From the NCBI RefSeq assembly GCF_031179145.1, contig NZ_JAPSIB010000001.1, positions 342,853 to 406,852 on the forward strand: a DNA stretch of 64,000 nucleotides, written 5' to 3'. Shown here one piece after another: positions 53,487-61,715 of this stretch. Below the pieces are notes generated by a model that ran no database searches, was not told where the DNA came from, and saw only the letters and a list, made by a program, of their open reading frames with translations. Made by a program: the position numbers and the translations under genes. Position 1 is the first letter of the stretch. The number at the start of each line of letters is the position of its first letter. The stretch comes from Brevibacterium sp. (GTDB lineage: Bacteria; Actinomycetota; Actinomycetes; Actinomycetales; Brevibacteriaceae).

Positions 53487-54395
53487 ATGACCGTCGTCAT
53501 CGCCTTTGTCGCCAATCTGCTCGTCGCCATCGCGAAGACCGCAGTCGCCGTGATCACGGGCTCGGCCTCCATGATGGCCGAAGCCGCCCATTCCTGGGCG
53601 GATGCGGGCAACGAGATCTTCCTGCTCATCGCCGACCGCCGCTCGGCCCGGTCCAGGGACCAACGCCACCCCCTGGGTCACGGCCGAGAAGCCTACGTCT
53701 GGTCGATGTTCGCCGCCGTCGGCATCTTCACGGCCGGTGCTGTGTTTTCCGTCACCCATGGCATCCACGAACTGTCCAACCCCGCTCCGGTCGAATCGGC
53801 GCACATCGCCTTCATCACTCTGGGAATCGCGTTCATCCTCGAGGGCGTTTCCTTCACCCAGGCGATCATCCAGGCCCGGAAGCAGGCGCGGAAGGCCGGC
53901 ACCTCGGTGCTCCGACTCGTCCTGCGCACATCCGACACGACGCTGAGAGCCGTCGTCGCCGAAGACTTCGCGGCGCTGACCGGCCTCATCATCGCCGCAG
54001 CGAGCATCTGGGCTCACGAGCACACGGGCAACGCGATGTGGGACGCGCTGGGATCGATCGTCGTGGGTGTTCTGTTGGGAGTCGTGGCCCTCGTCCTCAT
54101 CGACCGCAACCGTCACTTCCTCGTCGGGGCCAGTTCGTCGGCGAAGAACCGCACACGCGTCGGCCGGGCGCTGCAGCAGCATCCGAAGGTTTCCCGCGTG
54201 ACCTATCTGCATCTGGAGTACGTCGGTCCCGGCCGGCTGTTCCTCGTCGCCGAGGTGGATCTGGAGGGAGACGACCCCGAAGAGGAGGTCGCCCGGCGGC
54301 TGCGCCGGATCGAACGGGAGCTCGAGGCGCATGAGTCGATCGAAACCGCCGTCCTGTCGCTGTCTGTCAGCGACGAGGCTTCCCTGGAGTTCTGA
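53487..54395 (+). CDS. cation diffusion facilitator transporter (ZnT9-like)
   Basis: A 302-residue CDF transporter with about six membrane helices and a C-terminal cytoplasmic domain. The first metal site in helix 2 reads HSWADAGNE; the second, in helix 5, reads AEDFAALTGL in place of the usual HxxxD. The EDxxAL form is typical of the ZnT9/YdfM-like branch, so zinc or manganese specificity is uncertain. AGGAGGT lies about seven bases before the ATG. It is divergent from the carboxyethylornithine synthase-like gene, 108 bases away. A weak hairpin (GAGGCT, seven bases, AGCCTC) follows at 54394-54412. Confidence 0.88.
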   Translation: MTVVIAFVANLLVAIAKTAVAVITGSASMMAEAAHSWADAGNEIFLLIADRRSARSRDQRHPLGHGREAYVWSMFAAVGIFTAGAVFSVTHGIHELSNPAPVESAHIAFITLGIAFILEGVSFTQAIIQARKQARKAGTSVLRLVLRTSDTTLRAVVAEDFAALTGLIIAAASIWAHEHTGNAMWDALGSIVVGVLLGVVALVLIDRNRHFLVGASSSAKNRTRVGRALQQHPKVSRVTYLHLEYVGPGRLFLVAEVDLEGDDPEEEVARRLRRIERELEAHESIETAVLSLSVSDEASLEF

Positions 54396-54484
54396 GGCTG
54401 CCCTGGAGCCTCGACGCTGCCGTGTGCGCCGCGGGAGTCGAATCTCTCCTGCCCACGGGGCCGTGCATGTGCCAGAGTGGATGG

Positions 54485-55379
54485 ATGACCATTGACATCA
54501 ACCGGGCCGGCTCGTTCCTGGCAGAGCATGGACGACTCCTCGACCGTCGTCGCTTCGCTCTGCTCGGATCAGGGACGAGTCAGGCTGACCGGGAAGCGGT
54601 GTTCGCCGCGGTTGAGGCGCACCGCAACGCGGATGGCGGTTATGGCTGGGGGCTCGAACCCGACCTGCGCGCGCCCGAGAGCCAACCGGCCGCTGCCCTG
54701 CACGCCCTGGAAGCCCTCGCCGACTGCGGCCCCGCGACGACTCCCGCCACGTGCAGGCTGTTCGACTGGCTTGATTCGGTGACGCTGCGAGACGGCGGTC
54801 TGCCCTTCGCTCTGCCGATCGCCGACCCCGCCGGTTGTGCGCCGTTCTGGTCCGACGCCGATCCCTCGGAATCGTCGCTGCAGATCACAGCAGCGGTCGC
54901 GGCGCAGGCCCATCGCGTCGCTCGATTCGATGAGGCGGCGAAGAATCATCCGTGGTTGGAGCGAGCCACTCGGTACTGCTTTGACGCGATCGCTGCGATC
55001 GATCGGCCCCCGTTCGCCTATGTTCTGTCATTCGCCCTTCAGGTCCTCGATTCCTCAGCTCACTCCCATCCCAGAGCTCTCGAGCTCATGGGTCGCCTCG
55101 GTCAGTTTGTGCCCCGCGATGGGGCGATCCCGGTCGACGGCGGCACCGAGGGCGAAACCCTGCATCTCCTCAATTTTCGCCCCCATGCCCGGTCATCCGG
55201 TTCGCGCCCTCGTCGACGACGCAGCCGTGAGCGCTGACCTGGACCGTCTGGAGACGGGACAGCGCTCCGACGGAGGGTGGGCCGTCGATTTCACCAGCCA
55301 TTCCGCTGCTGCGGCACTGGAGTGGCGGGGCTATGCGACCGTGACGGCAGTGGCGACGCTCTTGGCCAACGGTCGCTGA
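54485..55379 (+). pseudogene. prenyltransferase/squalene-cyclase-like protein, frameshifted
   Basis: The protein shows terpene-cyclase-type repeats (NADGGYGWGLEPDLRAP, and SDGGWAVDF near the end). The frame opened at the ATG at 54485 runs correctly up to LHLLNF at about 55170 and then turns into an Arg-rich tail. Similarity continues in the next frame (APMPGHPVRALVDDAAVSAD to TLLANGR, stop at 55377-55379). One extra T in TTTT, just before CCCCC, explains it, so this is either a genuine frameshift or a sequencing error. Related intact proteins are about 300 residues and their function is unknown. TGC-CAGAGT stands six bases before the ATG. Confidence 0.7.
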
Positions 55380-55462
55380 ACCGAGTGTGATTGAGAATCG
55401 AAATGTGATTTGGACCACATGGCGCGATCTTGGCGGTAGAGTGTTGGTGATCTCGCACTTCC

Positions 55463-55482
55463 TGATATATCAACCGTATACT
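55463..55482 (+). promoter_or_regulatory. promoter with operator-like palindrome
   Basis: A perfect 10-bp palindrome TGATATATCA (55463-55472) lies four bases ahead of a good -10 hexamer TATACT (55477-55482). A regulator bound there would block the spacer between -35 and -10. It precedes the aminotransferase-dehydrogenase operon. The regulator is unknown. Confidence 0.45.
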
Positions 55483-55526
55483 AGACTCGCACTGCACAGT
55501 TAGATCTCGACGAGGAGTGGACCATC

Positions 55527-56726
55527 ATGCAACAACTCGCGCAAAGGCTCGACCGATTGGGCACGGAGACTGCCTTCAGCGTCGCCCAAGCCGCAGCCGC
55601 CTGGAAGGCGAAGGGGAACACCGTGTACCCCTTCCACCTCGGCGACATCAACATTCCGACAGCCCCGAACATCGTTGAGGCCATGAACAAGGCGATCGCC
55701 GACGGCTACACCGGGTACTGCCCGGGGCCCGGCATTCCTCAGCTGCGCGAGGCGCTCGCCGAGGACATCGGTTCACAGCGCGGGATTGAGCTGTCCCCGG
55801 ACAACGTCATCGTGATGACCGGCGGCAAGCCCGTGATCACGAAGTTCCTCCAGGCGGTCATGAACCCCGGGCAGGAAGTGCTCTACCCCAACCCCGGCTT
55901 CCCGATCTACGAATCGCAGATCGAATACCTCGGCGGAACCGCCGTTCCCTACCGGTACCTCCCCACCGATGCCGGCTTCGCGATCGACCTCGACCAGGTT
56001 CGTGCGTCGATCACCCCGAACACGGTCGCCATCATCTACAACGACCTGCAGAATCCGATCTCGGCCGAATCGACCGATGCCGAGCGCGCGGCGATCGCGC
56101 AGATCGCCGAGGAGCACGATCTCTGGGTGCTCTCCGACGAGGCCTACTTCGAGACCCGCTACGAGGGCGTCTCGAAGTCGATCGCCTCGCTCCCGGGAAT
56201 GCTGGAGCGAACCGTCATCCTCTACACGTTCAGCAAGAAGTTCGCGATGACCGGTTCCCGCCTGGGCTGCGCGGTCGCTCCGACCGAGCTCGCCGGGGTG
56301 TTCAGCACTCTCAACACCAACGACGAATCGTGCACCACGCACTACGTGCAGTGGGCAGGCGTCGAGGCGCTGCGCGGCACTCAGGAGCCGGTCGCCCAGA
56401 TGCTCGATGTCCTCCGTGATCGCCGCGACGCCGCCTGTGAGGCCGTCAATTCCATCGCGGGCATGAGCGTTGCCGTGCCGCAGTCGACGTTCTACCTGTT
56501 CCCCGACGTCACCGAGGCGATGGAGCGAATGGGCTACACCGAGGTGGGTGAATTCGCTTCCGCAGCCCTCTACGCCACCGGAGTGTCCTTCTGCACCCGT
56601 GAGCACTTCGGCCGCCGCCAGCCCGGCGAGGATCGTCAGTACATCCGGCTCGCCTACTCAGGCATCGGCTCCGATGACATCCGCGAGGGCCTCGGCCGTC
56701 TGCGCGAATGGGTGGAGTCCGCATGA
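55527..56726 (+). CDS. PLP-dependent aminotransferase, class I/II
   Basis: A 399-residue fold-type I aminotransferase. Landmarks are YPFHLGDINIPTAP, GYCPGPGIPQLREALAE, the PLP-binding NDLQNPIS in place of the usual NPxNPTG, SDEAYFETRY, and the Schiff-base Lys in YTFSKKFAMTGSRLG (about residue 237). The C-terminal RLAYSG carries the carboxylate-binding Arg. The unusual NDLQNP loop places it outside the best-studied AspB group, so the amino acid is not predicted. CGAGGAG is the ribosome-binding site. Its stop overlaps the next gene's start (ATGA). Confidence 0.86.
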   Translation: MQQLAQRLDRLGTETAFSVAQAAAAWKAKGNTVYPFHLGDINIPTAPNIVEAMNKAIADGYTGYCPGPGIPQLREALAEDIGSQRGIELSPDNVIVMTGGKPVITKFLQAVMNPGQEVLYPNPGFPIYESQIEYLGGTAVPYRYLPTDAGFAIDLDQVRASITPNTVAIIYNDLQNPISAESTDAERAAIAQIAEEHDLWVLSDEAYFETRYEGVSKSIASLPGMLERTVILYTFSKKFAMTGSRLGCAVAPTELAGVFSTLNTNDESCTTHYVQWAGVEALRGTQEPVAQMLDVLRDRRDAACEAVNSIAGMSVAVPQSTFYLFPDVTEAMERMGYTEVGEFASAALYATGVSFCTREHFGRRQPGEDRQYIRLAYSGIGSDDIREGLGRLREWVESA

Positions 56727-57682
56727 GCCGGGTCGTCGTCACGGGACGGATTCCCGACGCCGCGCTGGAAAAACTCCGCGCCGAGCACGACGTCGATGCC
56801 TGGGATGGCACAGAGTCGATCAGCCGTGAGGAGCTGCTGCGTCGAGTCGCCGGCGCTGAGGCGATCGTCAGTCTGCTCACCGAACGCATCGACGGGGAAC
56901 TGCTCGACGCCGCCGGACCGCAGTTGAAGGTCGTCGCGAACGTGGCCGTCGGCTATGACAACATCGACGTTCCGGCCTGCACCGACCATGGTGTCACGGC
57001 CACGAACACCCCCGGTGTGCTCACCGACGCCACCGCCGACATCGCGCTCAGCCTCATCCTCATGGCGACTCGACGCCTCGGCGAGGGCGAGCGGATCATC
57101 CGATCCGGCGAGAGCTGGAAGTGGGGCATGTTCTTCCTGCTCGGCAGTTCGCTGCAGGGCAAGACCCTCGGCATCGTCGGGATGGGCGGAATCGGGCAGG
57201 CCACGGCACGTCGGGCGAAGGCCTTCGGGATGGAGGTCGTCTACCAGTCACGCAGCGAGATCGACCCCCAGATCGCCGGCGAGCTGGGAGCACGCCGAGT
57301 CGACCTCGACGAACTGCTGGCGATCTCCGACGTGGTGTCGCTGCACTGCCCCTACGGGCCGGCGACTCACCACCTCATCGGTGCCGAGCAGCTCGAGGCG
57401 ATGAAGACCTCCGCCTACCTCGTCAACACGGCGCGTGGACCGATCGTCGACGAAGCTGCTCTGGCGAACGCTCTGCGTGAAGGTGTCATCGCCGGGGCCG
57501 GCCTCGATGTGTTCGAGAAGGAGCCTCAGGTGCATCCCGAGCTGCTCGTCCTCGACAACGTGGTCCTCGTCCCCCACCTGGGCTCGGCGACCGTGGAGAC
57601 GCGCACCGCAATGGCGGTCCTCGCCGCCGACAACGCGCTCGCAGTCCTCGCCGGAGAACAGCCGCCGACACCGATCGGCTGA
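56723..57682 (+). CDS. D-2-hydroxyacid dehydrogenase (glyoxylate/hydroxypyruvate reductase)
   Basis: A 319-residue NAD(P)-dependent D-isomer-specific 2-hydroxyacid dehydrogenase. The cofactor site is GIVGMGGIGQATARRAKAFGM (about residues 150-170), the substrate Arg is in NTARGPIVDE (about 236), Glu is in DVFEKEP and the catalytic His is in VPHLGSAT (about 286). The pattern VANVAVGYDNIDV is typical of GyaR-like glyoxylate reductases. Coupled to the aminotransferase, it could reduce the 2-oxoacid that enzyme produces, for instance hydroxypyruvate from serine (inference). Confidence 0.88.
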   Translation: MSRVVVTGRIPDAALEKLRAEHDVDAWDGTESISREELLRRVAGAEAIVSLLTERIDGELLDAAGPQLKVVANVAVGYDNIDVPACTDHGVTATNTPGVLTDATADIALSLILMATRRLGEGERIIRSGESWKWGMFFLLGSSLQGKTLGIVGMGGIGQATARRAKAFGMEVVYQSRSEIDPQIAGELGARRVDLDELLAISDVVSLHCPYGPATHHLIGAEQLEAMKTSAYLVNTARGPIVDEAALANALREGVIAGAGLDVFEKEPQVHPELLVLDNVVLVPHLGSATVETRTAMAVLAADNALAVLAGEQPPTPIG

Positions 57683-57765
57683 CGACTCCGATCAGCTGAT
57701 GGCGTGGGCTCCGCCAGGCGCGGGTCCCACGCCGAGGTGATCGGCCCTTGGCTCTGCGCACCGCA

Positions 57766-57809
57766 CGGTTTCGCCCCCGACACTCACGTGAGTGTCGGGG
57801 GCGAAACCG
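57766..57809. terminator. 44-bp perfect palindrome terminator
   Basis: Two 22-bp arms meet with no loop base. It lies between the convergent dehydrogenase and bioB genes and may serve both. Confidence 0.78.
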
Positions 57810-57824
57810 CTCAAGGTCGGAATC

Positions 57825-58907
57825 TCAGGCGTTCGCCGCCATCGTCGTGCCGGGGCCACGCTGACGAATCGCCGGAGGCACTGCCGCGTCCAAGGTGGCG
57901 GACCGGAGCTCTCCGTCCTCGGCGACCGGCTCATGGCCGAGCACGGAGAAGCCGTTGTCGCGGATCAAGGCCAGGTCATCTTCTGCTGCCTGACCTTCCG
58001 CCGTGAGGTAGTCGCCGAGGAAGATCGAATTCGCCAGGTGGAGCGCCTGGGCCTGCATCGATCGCAGATGGATCTCACGACCCCCGGCAAGGCGAACTTC
58101 CTTGTCGGGGCAGGCGAACCGGACCAGGGCCACAGCTTTGAGACAGTCGGCTGGGGTGAGGTTCCACTGGCCCTCCATCGGGGTCCCGTCGAAGGGAACG
58201 AGGAAGTTGATCGGAATCGACTCGGAATCGAGCTCTCTCAGCGCGAACACCGCCTCGACCATCTGCTCGGGGCTCTCCCCCACGCCGATGAGCAGTCCGC
58301 TGCATGGGGACAAACCCGCGTCCTTGGCCTTGGCAATGGTCGCGGTGCGGTCGGCATAGGTGTGCGTGGTGACAATCGCTTCGTGGTGGGATTCTGCAGT
58401 GTTGATGTTGTGATTGTACGCATCGGCCCCGGCTTCCCTGAGACGATCAGCCTGACCGTCCTTGAGGATGCCCAGACATGCGCACACCTCGACCTCGGGA
58501 TGGTCGGTCTTGAGCCCGTTGACGATGTCAGTGACGCGATCGATGTCTCGCCGACCCGGGCCCCGACCGCTCGCGACCAGGCATACACGCGAAGCCCCGC
58601 CGTTGATCCCGACTACGGCCTGATCGATCGCCTCGTCGGTCTTCAACCACGAGTACTTGAGTATCGAAGCGCTCGAACCCAATGCCTGTGAGCAGTAATT
58701 GCAGTTCTCCGGGCATAGCCCGGACTTGAGATTGACGAGGTAGTTGAGCTTGACGCTCATCCCGAAATGCCGCCGCCGGATGCGCGCACCGGCGCTGACC
58801 AAATCCGGCAGCTCAGCCATTGTGGCCTGAAGGATGGACAGTCCTTCGTCAGCCGTGAGCCGATGGCCATTGAGGACATCATCTGCCAAGTCATCGAAAT
58901 CGATCAT
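57825..58907 (-). CDS. bioB: biotin synthase (radical SAM)
   Basis: A 360-residue BioB that inserts sulfur into dethiobiotin. The radical SAM cysteines are C65, C69 and C72 in CPENCNYC; the second-cluster ligands lie in [16 protein letters not shown] and the Arg of [10 protein letters not shown]. The [12 protein letters not shown] motif is intact. No other bio gene is in the window. A palindromic BioQ-type operator lies 52-72 bases upstream of the ATG, so expression is probably repressed when biotin is sufficient. The start is the ATG at 58905-58907; the ribosome-binding site is weak. Confidence 0.95.
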   Translation of the reverse strand: MIDFDDLADDVLNGHRLTADEGLSILQATMAELPDLVSAGARIRRRHFGMSVKLNYLVNLKSGLCPENCNYCSQALGSSASILKYSWLKTDEAIDQAVVGINGGASRVCLVASGRGPGRRDIDRVTDIVNGLKTDHPEVEVCACLGILKDGQADRLREAGADAYNHNINTAESHHEAIVTTHTYADRTATIAKAKDAGLSPCSGLLIGVGESPEQMVEAVFALRELDSESIPINFLVPFDGTPMEGQWNLTPADCLKAVALVRFACPDKEVRLAGGREIHLRSMQAQALHLANSIFLGDYLTAEGQAAEDDLALIRDNGFSVLGHEPVAEDGELRSATLDAAVPPAIRQRGPGTTMAANA

Positions 58908-58958
58908 CGTCTGCCTGTCTCCTGTCGTGAAAGTGCTTCGAGCTGTCCAGACGACACT

Positions 58959-58979
58959 CTCCTGAACAGTGTTCAGGAG
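58959..58979. promoter_or_regulatory. BioQ-type operator upstream of bioB
   Basis: A perfect 21-bp palindrome (10-bp arms around a central G) whose core TGAACAGTGTTCA matches the TGAAC-n3-GTTnA pattern described for the TetR-type biotin repressor BioQ of actinobacteria. Its position ahead of bioB supports the call. bioQ itself is not in the window. Confidence 0.75.
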
Positions 58980-59272
58980 TCTATCAACAGGGGAGAGCGG
59001 CGGTCAGGGAGGGGTCTCGACACACCCTTCGTCGAAGGGCGCCTGTATGCTCCGATTCGGCCCGACGGTGAAGCCGTCGAGCGCACCGATGCGCCAGAAG
59101 TCATCGCGAGGGGAAAGTCCTCAAGCCCTCGTGGGCCGGGATACCGGGGTGACGGAAAAGGCTCGAACGCCTGCCGACGATTCGTCCGGCTGGCGTTCGA
59201 GCCTGATGCGTGGTGGGCATCTCCTCCTCCCACTCGAAGAAATGGGAGACTCTAGCCAGGTACCTACAAGCC
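58980..59272. other. junction between core genome and island; no gene seen
   Basis: About 290 bases without a convincing gene. Two hairpins are present, a short one at about 59026-59040 (CCCTTCG-T-CGAAGGG) and a longer one listed separately. No tRNA or direct-repeat attachment site was recognised. Confidence 0.4.
59159..59204. terminator. long hairpin at the island edge
   Basis: A 13-bp outer stem (59159-59171 with 59192-59204) continues, after a T/T mismatch, into a 4-bp inner stem around a 10-base loop. It may be a terminator or a remnant end of an element. Confidence 0.5.
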
Positions 59273-59656
59273 GTGAGCTTAAACGAGGCCCCGGCCGCGG
59301 CGAAACCTACCAGGCCGCGTCCGAAATCGATCCGCATGTTCACCGAGCCCGAGCTGGACCAGCTTGAGGCGCGCTACCGAGAAGGTGCGAGTGTTTATGC
59401 CTTAGCGAAAGAGTTTCACTGTCACCGAGAGACGGTCGCGAACAAGTTGAAAGCTCGAGGCGTGGAGATGCGCGGGAACAAGACGACGCCGGCGCAGGTG
59501 GCTACGATGCTCAAGCTAGCTGAGGCTGGTTGGTCCAAGGCGGAAATCGCCGAGAACGTGGGTGTGGCGGAGAAGACGGTGGCGCAGTACCTTCGGCAAG
59601 CAGGCCTCACATTCGCCCGCAAGTCCATCAGTGACTTTCACACTGTCGGGCAGTGA
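59273..59656 (+). CDS. double helix-turn-helix protein, mobile-element type
   Basis: A 127-residue protein with two HTH units: residues about 25-65 (ELDQLEARYREGASVYALAK, then FHCHRETVANKLKARGV) and about 72-110 (VATMLKLAEAGWSKAEIAEN, then VGVAEKTVAQYLRQAGL). Proteins of this form resemble the DNA-binding tail of serine recombinases and are found beside resolvase or transposon genes in actinobacteria; no catalytic recombinase domain is present here. The GTG at 59273 is chosen by length; an ATG at 59336 would still keep both HTH units. The start has no good ribosome-binding site. Confidence 0.6.
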   Translation: MSLNEAPAAAKPTRPRPKSIRMFTEPELDQLEARYREGASVYALAKEFHCHRETVANKLKARGVEMRGNKTTPAQVATMLKLAEAGWSKAEIAENVGVAEKTVAQYLRQAGLTFARKSISDFHTVGQ

Positions 59657-59666
59657 TACTTGCACC

Positions 59667-60512
59667 ATGAACGAGGAAGATTTTCAGAACGAGATCGACC
59701 GTCTCGACGAGCTTCATGGTCTAACAATGGCCTACTTCGGGCATCTCTCGTCAATGAGATCGGCAGCGGGATGCGCTCCAGACAGTGAGATCGCCGGACA
59801 TTTTGAAGAATACCCGGATTCACAAGAGCATCTGAATCCGTCATACCTGGCATGGAGAGCTATCGCCAGCGCAAGCGAGCACGCCGGTTTCGCCGAACAT
59901 ATGCGCTACGTTACGTCAGGAGGCGTCGTAAACCGGCCCCATGCTTCTCTCGCTCGCGTAACATTTCTTGGTGCGTCGAAGGCCTTATACGTGCTTGAGC
60001 CTGACCATCCTGAAGAACGGAGGGTTAGGGCGGCCAAGCTGGCCAACCAGGAAGCCAAAGACGCGCAAAGCATGCTCGAAGTATGGGGCACTCAAACCGA
60101 AGTCCCAGCTGGCTTTCTCGGCGACCTCGAACGCCAGACCGCCCAACTTGCTTCTTCAGCTGCAAAGATTCTCGTTGATGCAGGAATGAAGGAGAGGACT
60201 ACTGTCAACGACATATCGATGATCAAGGCAGTTGCGCCTTTGGTCGCATCTCATCTCGAGGAAGCAGAAGCACGTGCCCTGATGTTCTGGAATAGATCTT
60301 CCGGCATCTCTCACGCCAGAGCGTGGACCTGGACTACACCTTTTGGCGTTCTCCCCCAGTTTGACTTTCTCGAAACTTGGTCATGTCCGGTGACGCTACT
60401 TGCTAGAGCTTGGGAGCTATGGAACCTCCGCCGGGGCGCTCCTCAGTTCCCACACTATCCTCCTGATGATTGGCAACCCGACCGCTCTCGCTGGGGCGAC
60501 CCACCACAATAG
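59667..60512 (+). CDS. hypothetical protein, island
   Basis: A 281-residue soluble, mostly helical protein. I recognise no domain. Visible features are an acidic start (NEEDFQNEIDRLDEL), a Trp-rich stretch at about residues 210-260 (ALMFWNRSSGISHARAWTWT, then LARAWELWNLRRGAP) and a hydrophilic C-terminus with several Pro, Trp and Asp residues. There is no signal peptide or membrane helix. It starts ten bases after the HTH gene stop, with GATACT six bases ahead of the ATG. Codon usage is more A/T-rich than in the core genes. It may belong to the adjacent restriction system or be a separate defence factor; both are guesses. Confidence 0.6.
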   Translation: MNEEDFQNEIDRLDELHGLTMAYFGHLSSMRSAAGCAPDSEIAGHFEEYPDSQEHLNPSYLAWRAIASASEHAGFAEHMRYVTSGGVVNRPHASLARVTFLGASKALYVLEPDHPEERRVRAAKLANQEAKDAQSMLEVWGTQTEVPAGFLGDLERQTAQLASSAAKILVDAGMKERTTVNDISMIKAVAPLVASHLEEAEARALMFWNRSSGISHARAWTWTTPFGVLPQFDFLETWSCPVTLLARAWELWNLRRGAPQFPHYPPDDWQPDRSRWGDPPQ

Positions 60513-60879
60513 GACAGATCATATTCCGACGATGCTCAGTGTAGCTTTGGTCGATCTTTCCGCCGCCGACGTGTGTAAAACATCGATGTCCTAAGCCGGC
60601 ACCACAGCGGCGAGCATATCCCCCAATAAGATTCGAGACGGGATAGCACCGCCGATTCCATTTCGACTACCGGGAGTTCCAACTTCAACCACTCGGCGGG
60701 GACGCTGAGGGAAAGTTGGAACGCGGATCTCTGGAATGAGGTCAGCAAGCTCGTGAGCAAGAAGCAGTCGTGACCTAACCTCTCCAAGTACGGCACATCG
60801 AGTTGCCGACTCAGTCATGTCCGCGCTCCATGCGATCATGAACTAATGAGTAGATTCCTAAGGATCGAAGAACCTAGAG
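60513..60879. other. 367-bp gap in the island, possible gene remnant
   Basis: No complete gene is seen. A plus-strand frame ending at about 60773 reads SSNFNHSAGTLRESWNADLW and then a Lys-rich end with a stop, which looks like the tail of a lost gene. Confidence in that is low. Confidence 0.3.
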
Positions 60880-61593
60880 ATGCTTGACTCGATCAGTCAA
60901 ATGTGGAGCTTTGCGGCTCCAGCCATACTCGCGACCGCTCCCCTACTAGGCTCTATCGCCGTCGGCATCGTCGTGGGGCGCATGTCGCATCGCTGGAGTA
61001 CGGATGCAACCTGGCTGCAAGGTGAGTATGAGCGTCGCCTGACATTCTATGAGGAAGCCAGTCACGCAGTTCAGGCGCTGTTCCTGGCCGTCCCAACCCT
61101 GTTGCGGGAGATGTCCAGTCAATACGATGAAAATGGCAACAGGAGGCCCCTAACTGAGCCCTACTCTGACGGGCTTGTCCACTCGTTCAAACTCATGGAG
61201 AACATGGATGCCTACGATGAGATCCGAGTTGCGAACGAGAAGTGGGTAGCGGTAAAAATACGCTGCTACTACTTTGCGCCTAGCGTCACAACTCCGGCCG
61301 TTGAGTTCCTTCACCAGGCGTGGCACGACCTTATGGACGAGATATCCAATCCGGAATCGACGTGGGACCAGGTTCTGCATCTATCTGAACTAGTTAGCTT
61401 ATACTCCAGTCTCCTCGGGTTCACCTTGAACCGCGATGCGCTAGATCTCAAGAAGATCGCAGTCAAGGCCCTTCCTTACCGGCAACGTCGAGCGGAACTT
61501 CGGGGCATCCGGGATACATCGCGATCCCTGGAGAGCAGCATTCGCGAGTGCCTCGCTGAACTAGAAGGGCTGCTTGCACCTCAAGAGTCGTGA
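60880..61593 (+). CDS. hypothetical protein with N-terminal membrane anchor, island
   Basis: A 237-residue protein with one membrane helix at about residues 10-34 (ILATAPLLGSIAVGIVVG) and a helical cytoplasmic part: RRLTFYEEASHAVQALFLAV, a middle segment with KIRCYYFAPSVTTPAVEFLH, and a charged C-terminal helix (ESSIRECLAELEGLL). I do not recognise a family. The anchor-plus-helical-domain layout recurs among membrane effectors of defence islands, but nothing here proves such a role. Base composition is A/T-richer than the core. No ribosome-binding site is clear. Confidence 0.6.
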   Translation: MLDSISQMWSFAAPAILATAPLLGSIAVGIVVGRMSHRWSTDATWLQGEYERRLTFYEEASHAVQALFLAVPTLLREMSSQYDENGNRRPLTEPYSDGLVHSFKLMENMDAYDEIRVANEKWVAVKIRCYYFAPSVTTPAVEFLHQAWHDLMDEISNPESTWDQVLHLSELVSLYSSLLGFTLNRDALDLKKIAVKALPYRQRRAELRGIRDTSRSLESSIRECLAELEGLLAPQES

Positions 61594-61715
61594 TCCAGCA
61601 AAGCATGCTAGCGATCACGCATCAGTCCAGTTGAGATGAGGCACCACGCCCGAAAGTAAACACAGCCATACACCGGCAGCCTCTCGTGTCAGATGCCCCT
61701 GGCATAATCTGGAGC

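Noticed and set aside
58767-59255. Frame running out of the bioB upstream region
   Set aside because: It crosses the bioB operator and the hairpins, has no start signal and no recognisable motif.
60591-60839. 82-residue minus-strand frame in the island gap
   Set aside because: No start signal and no similarity I could recognise; may be part of a remnant but cannot be supported.
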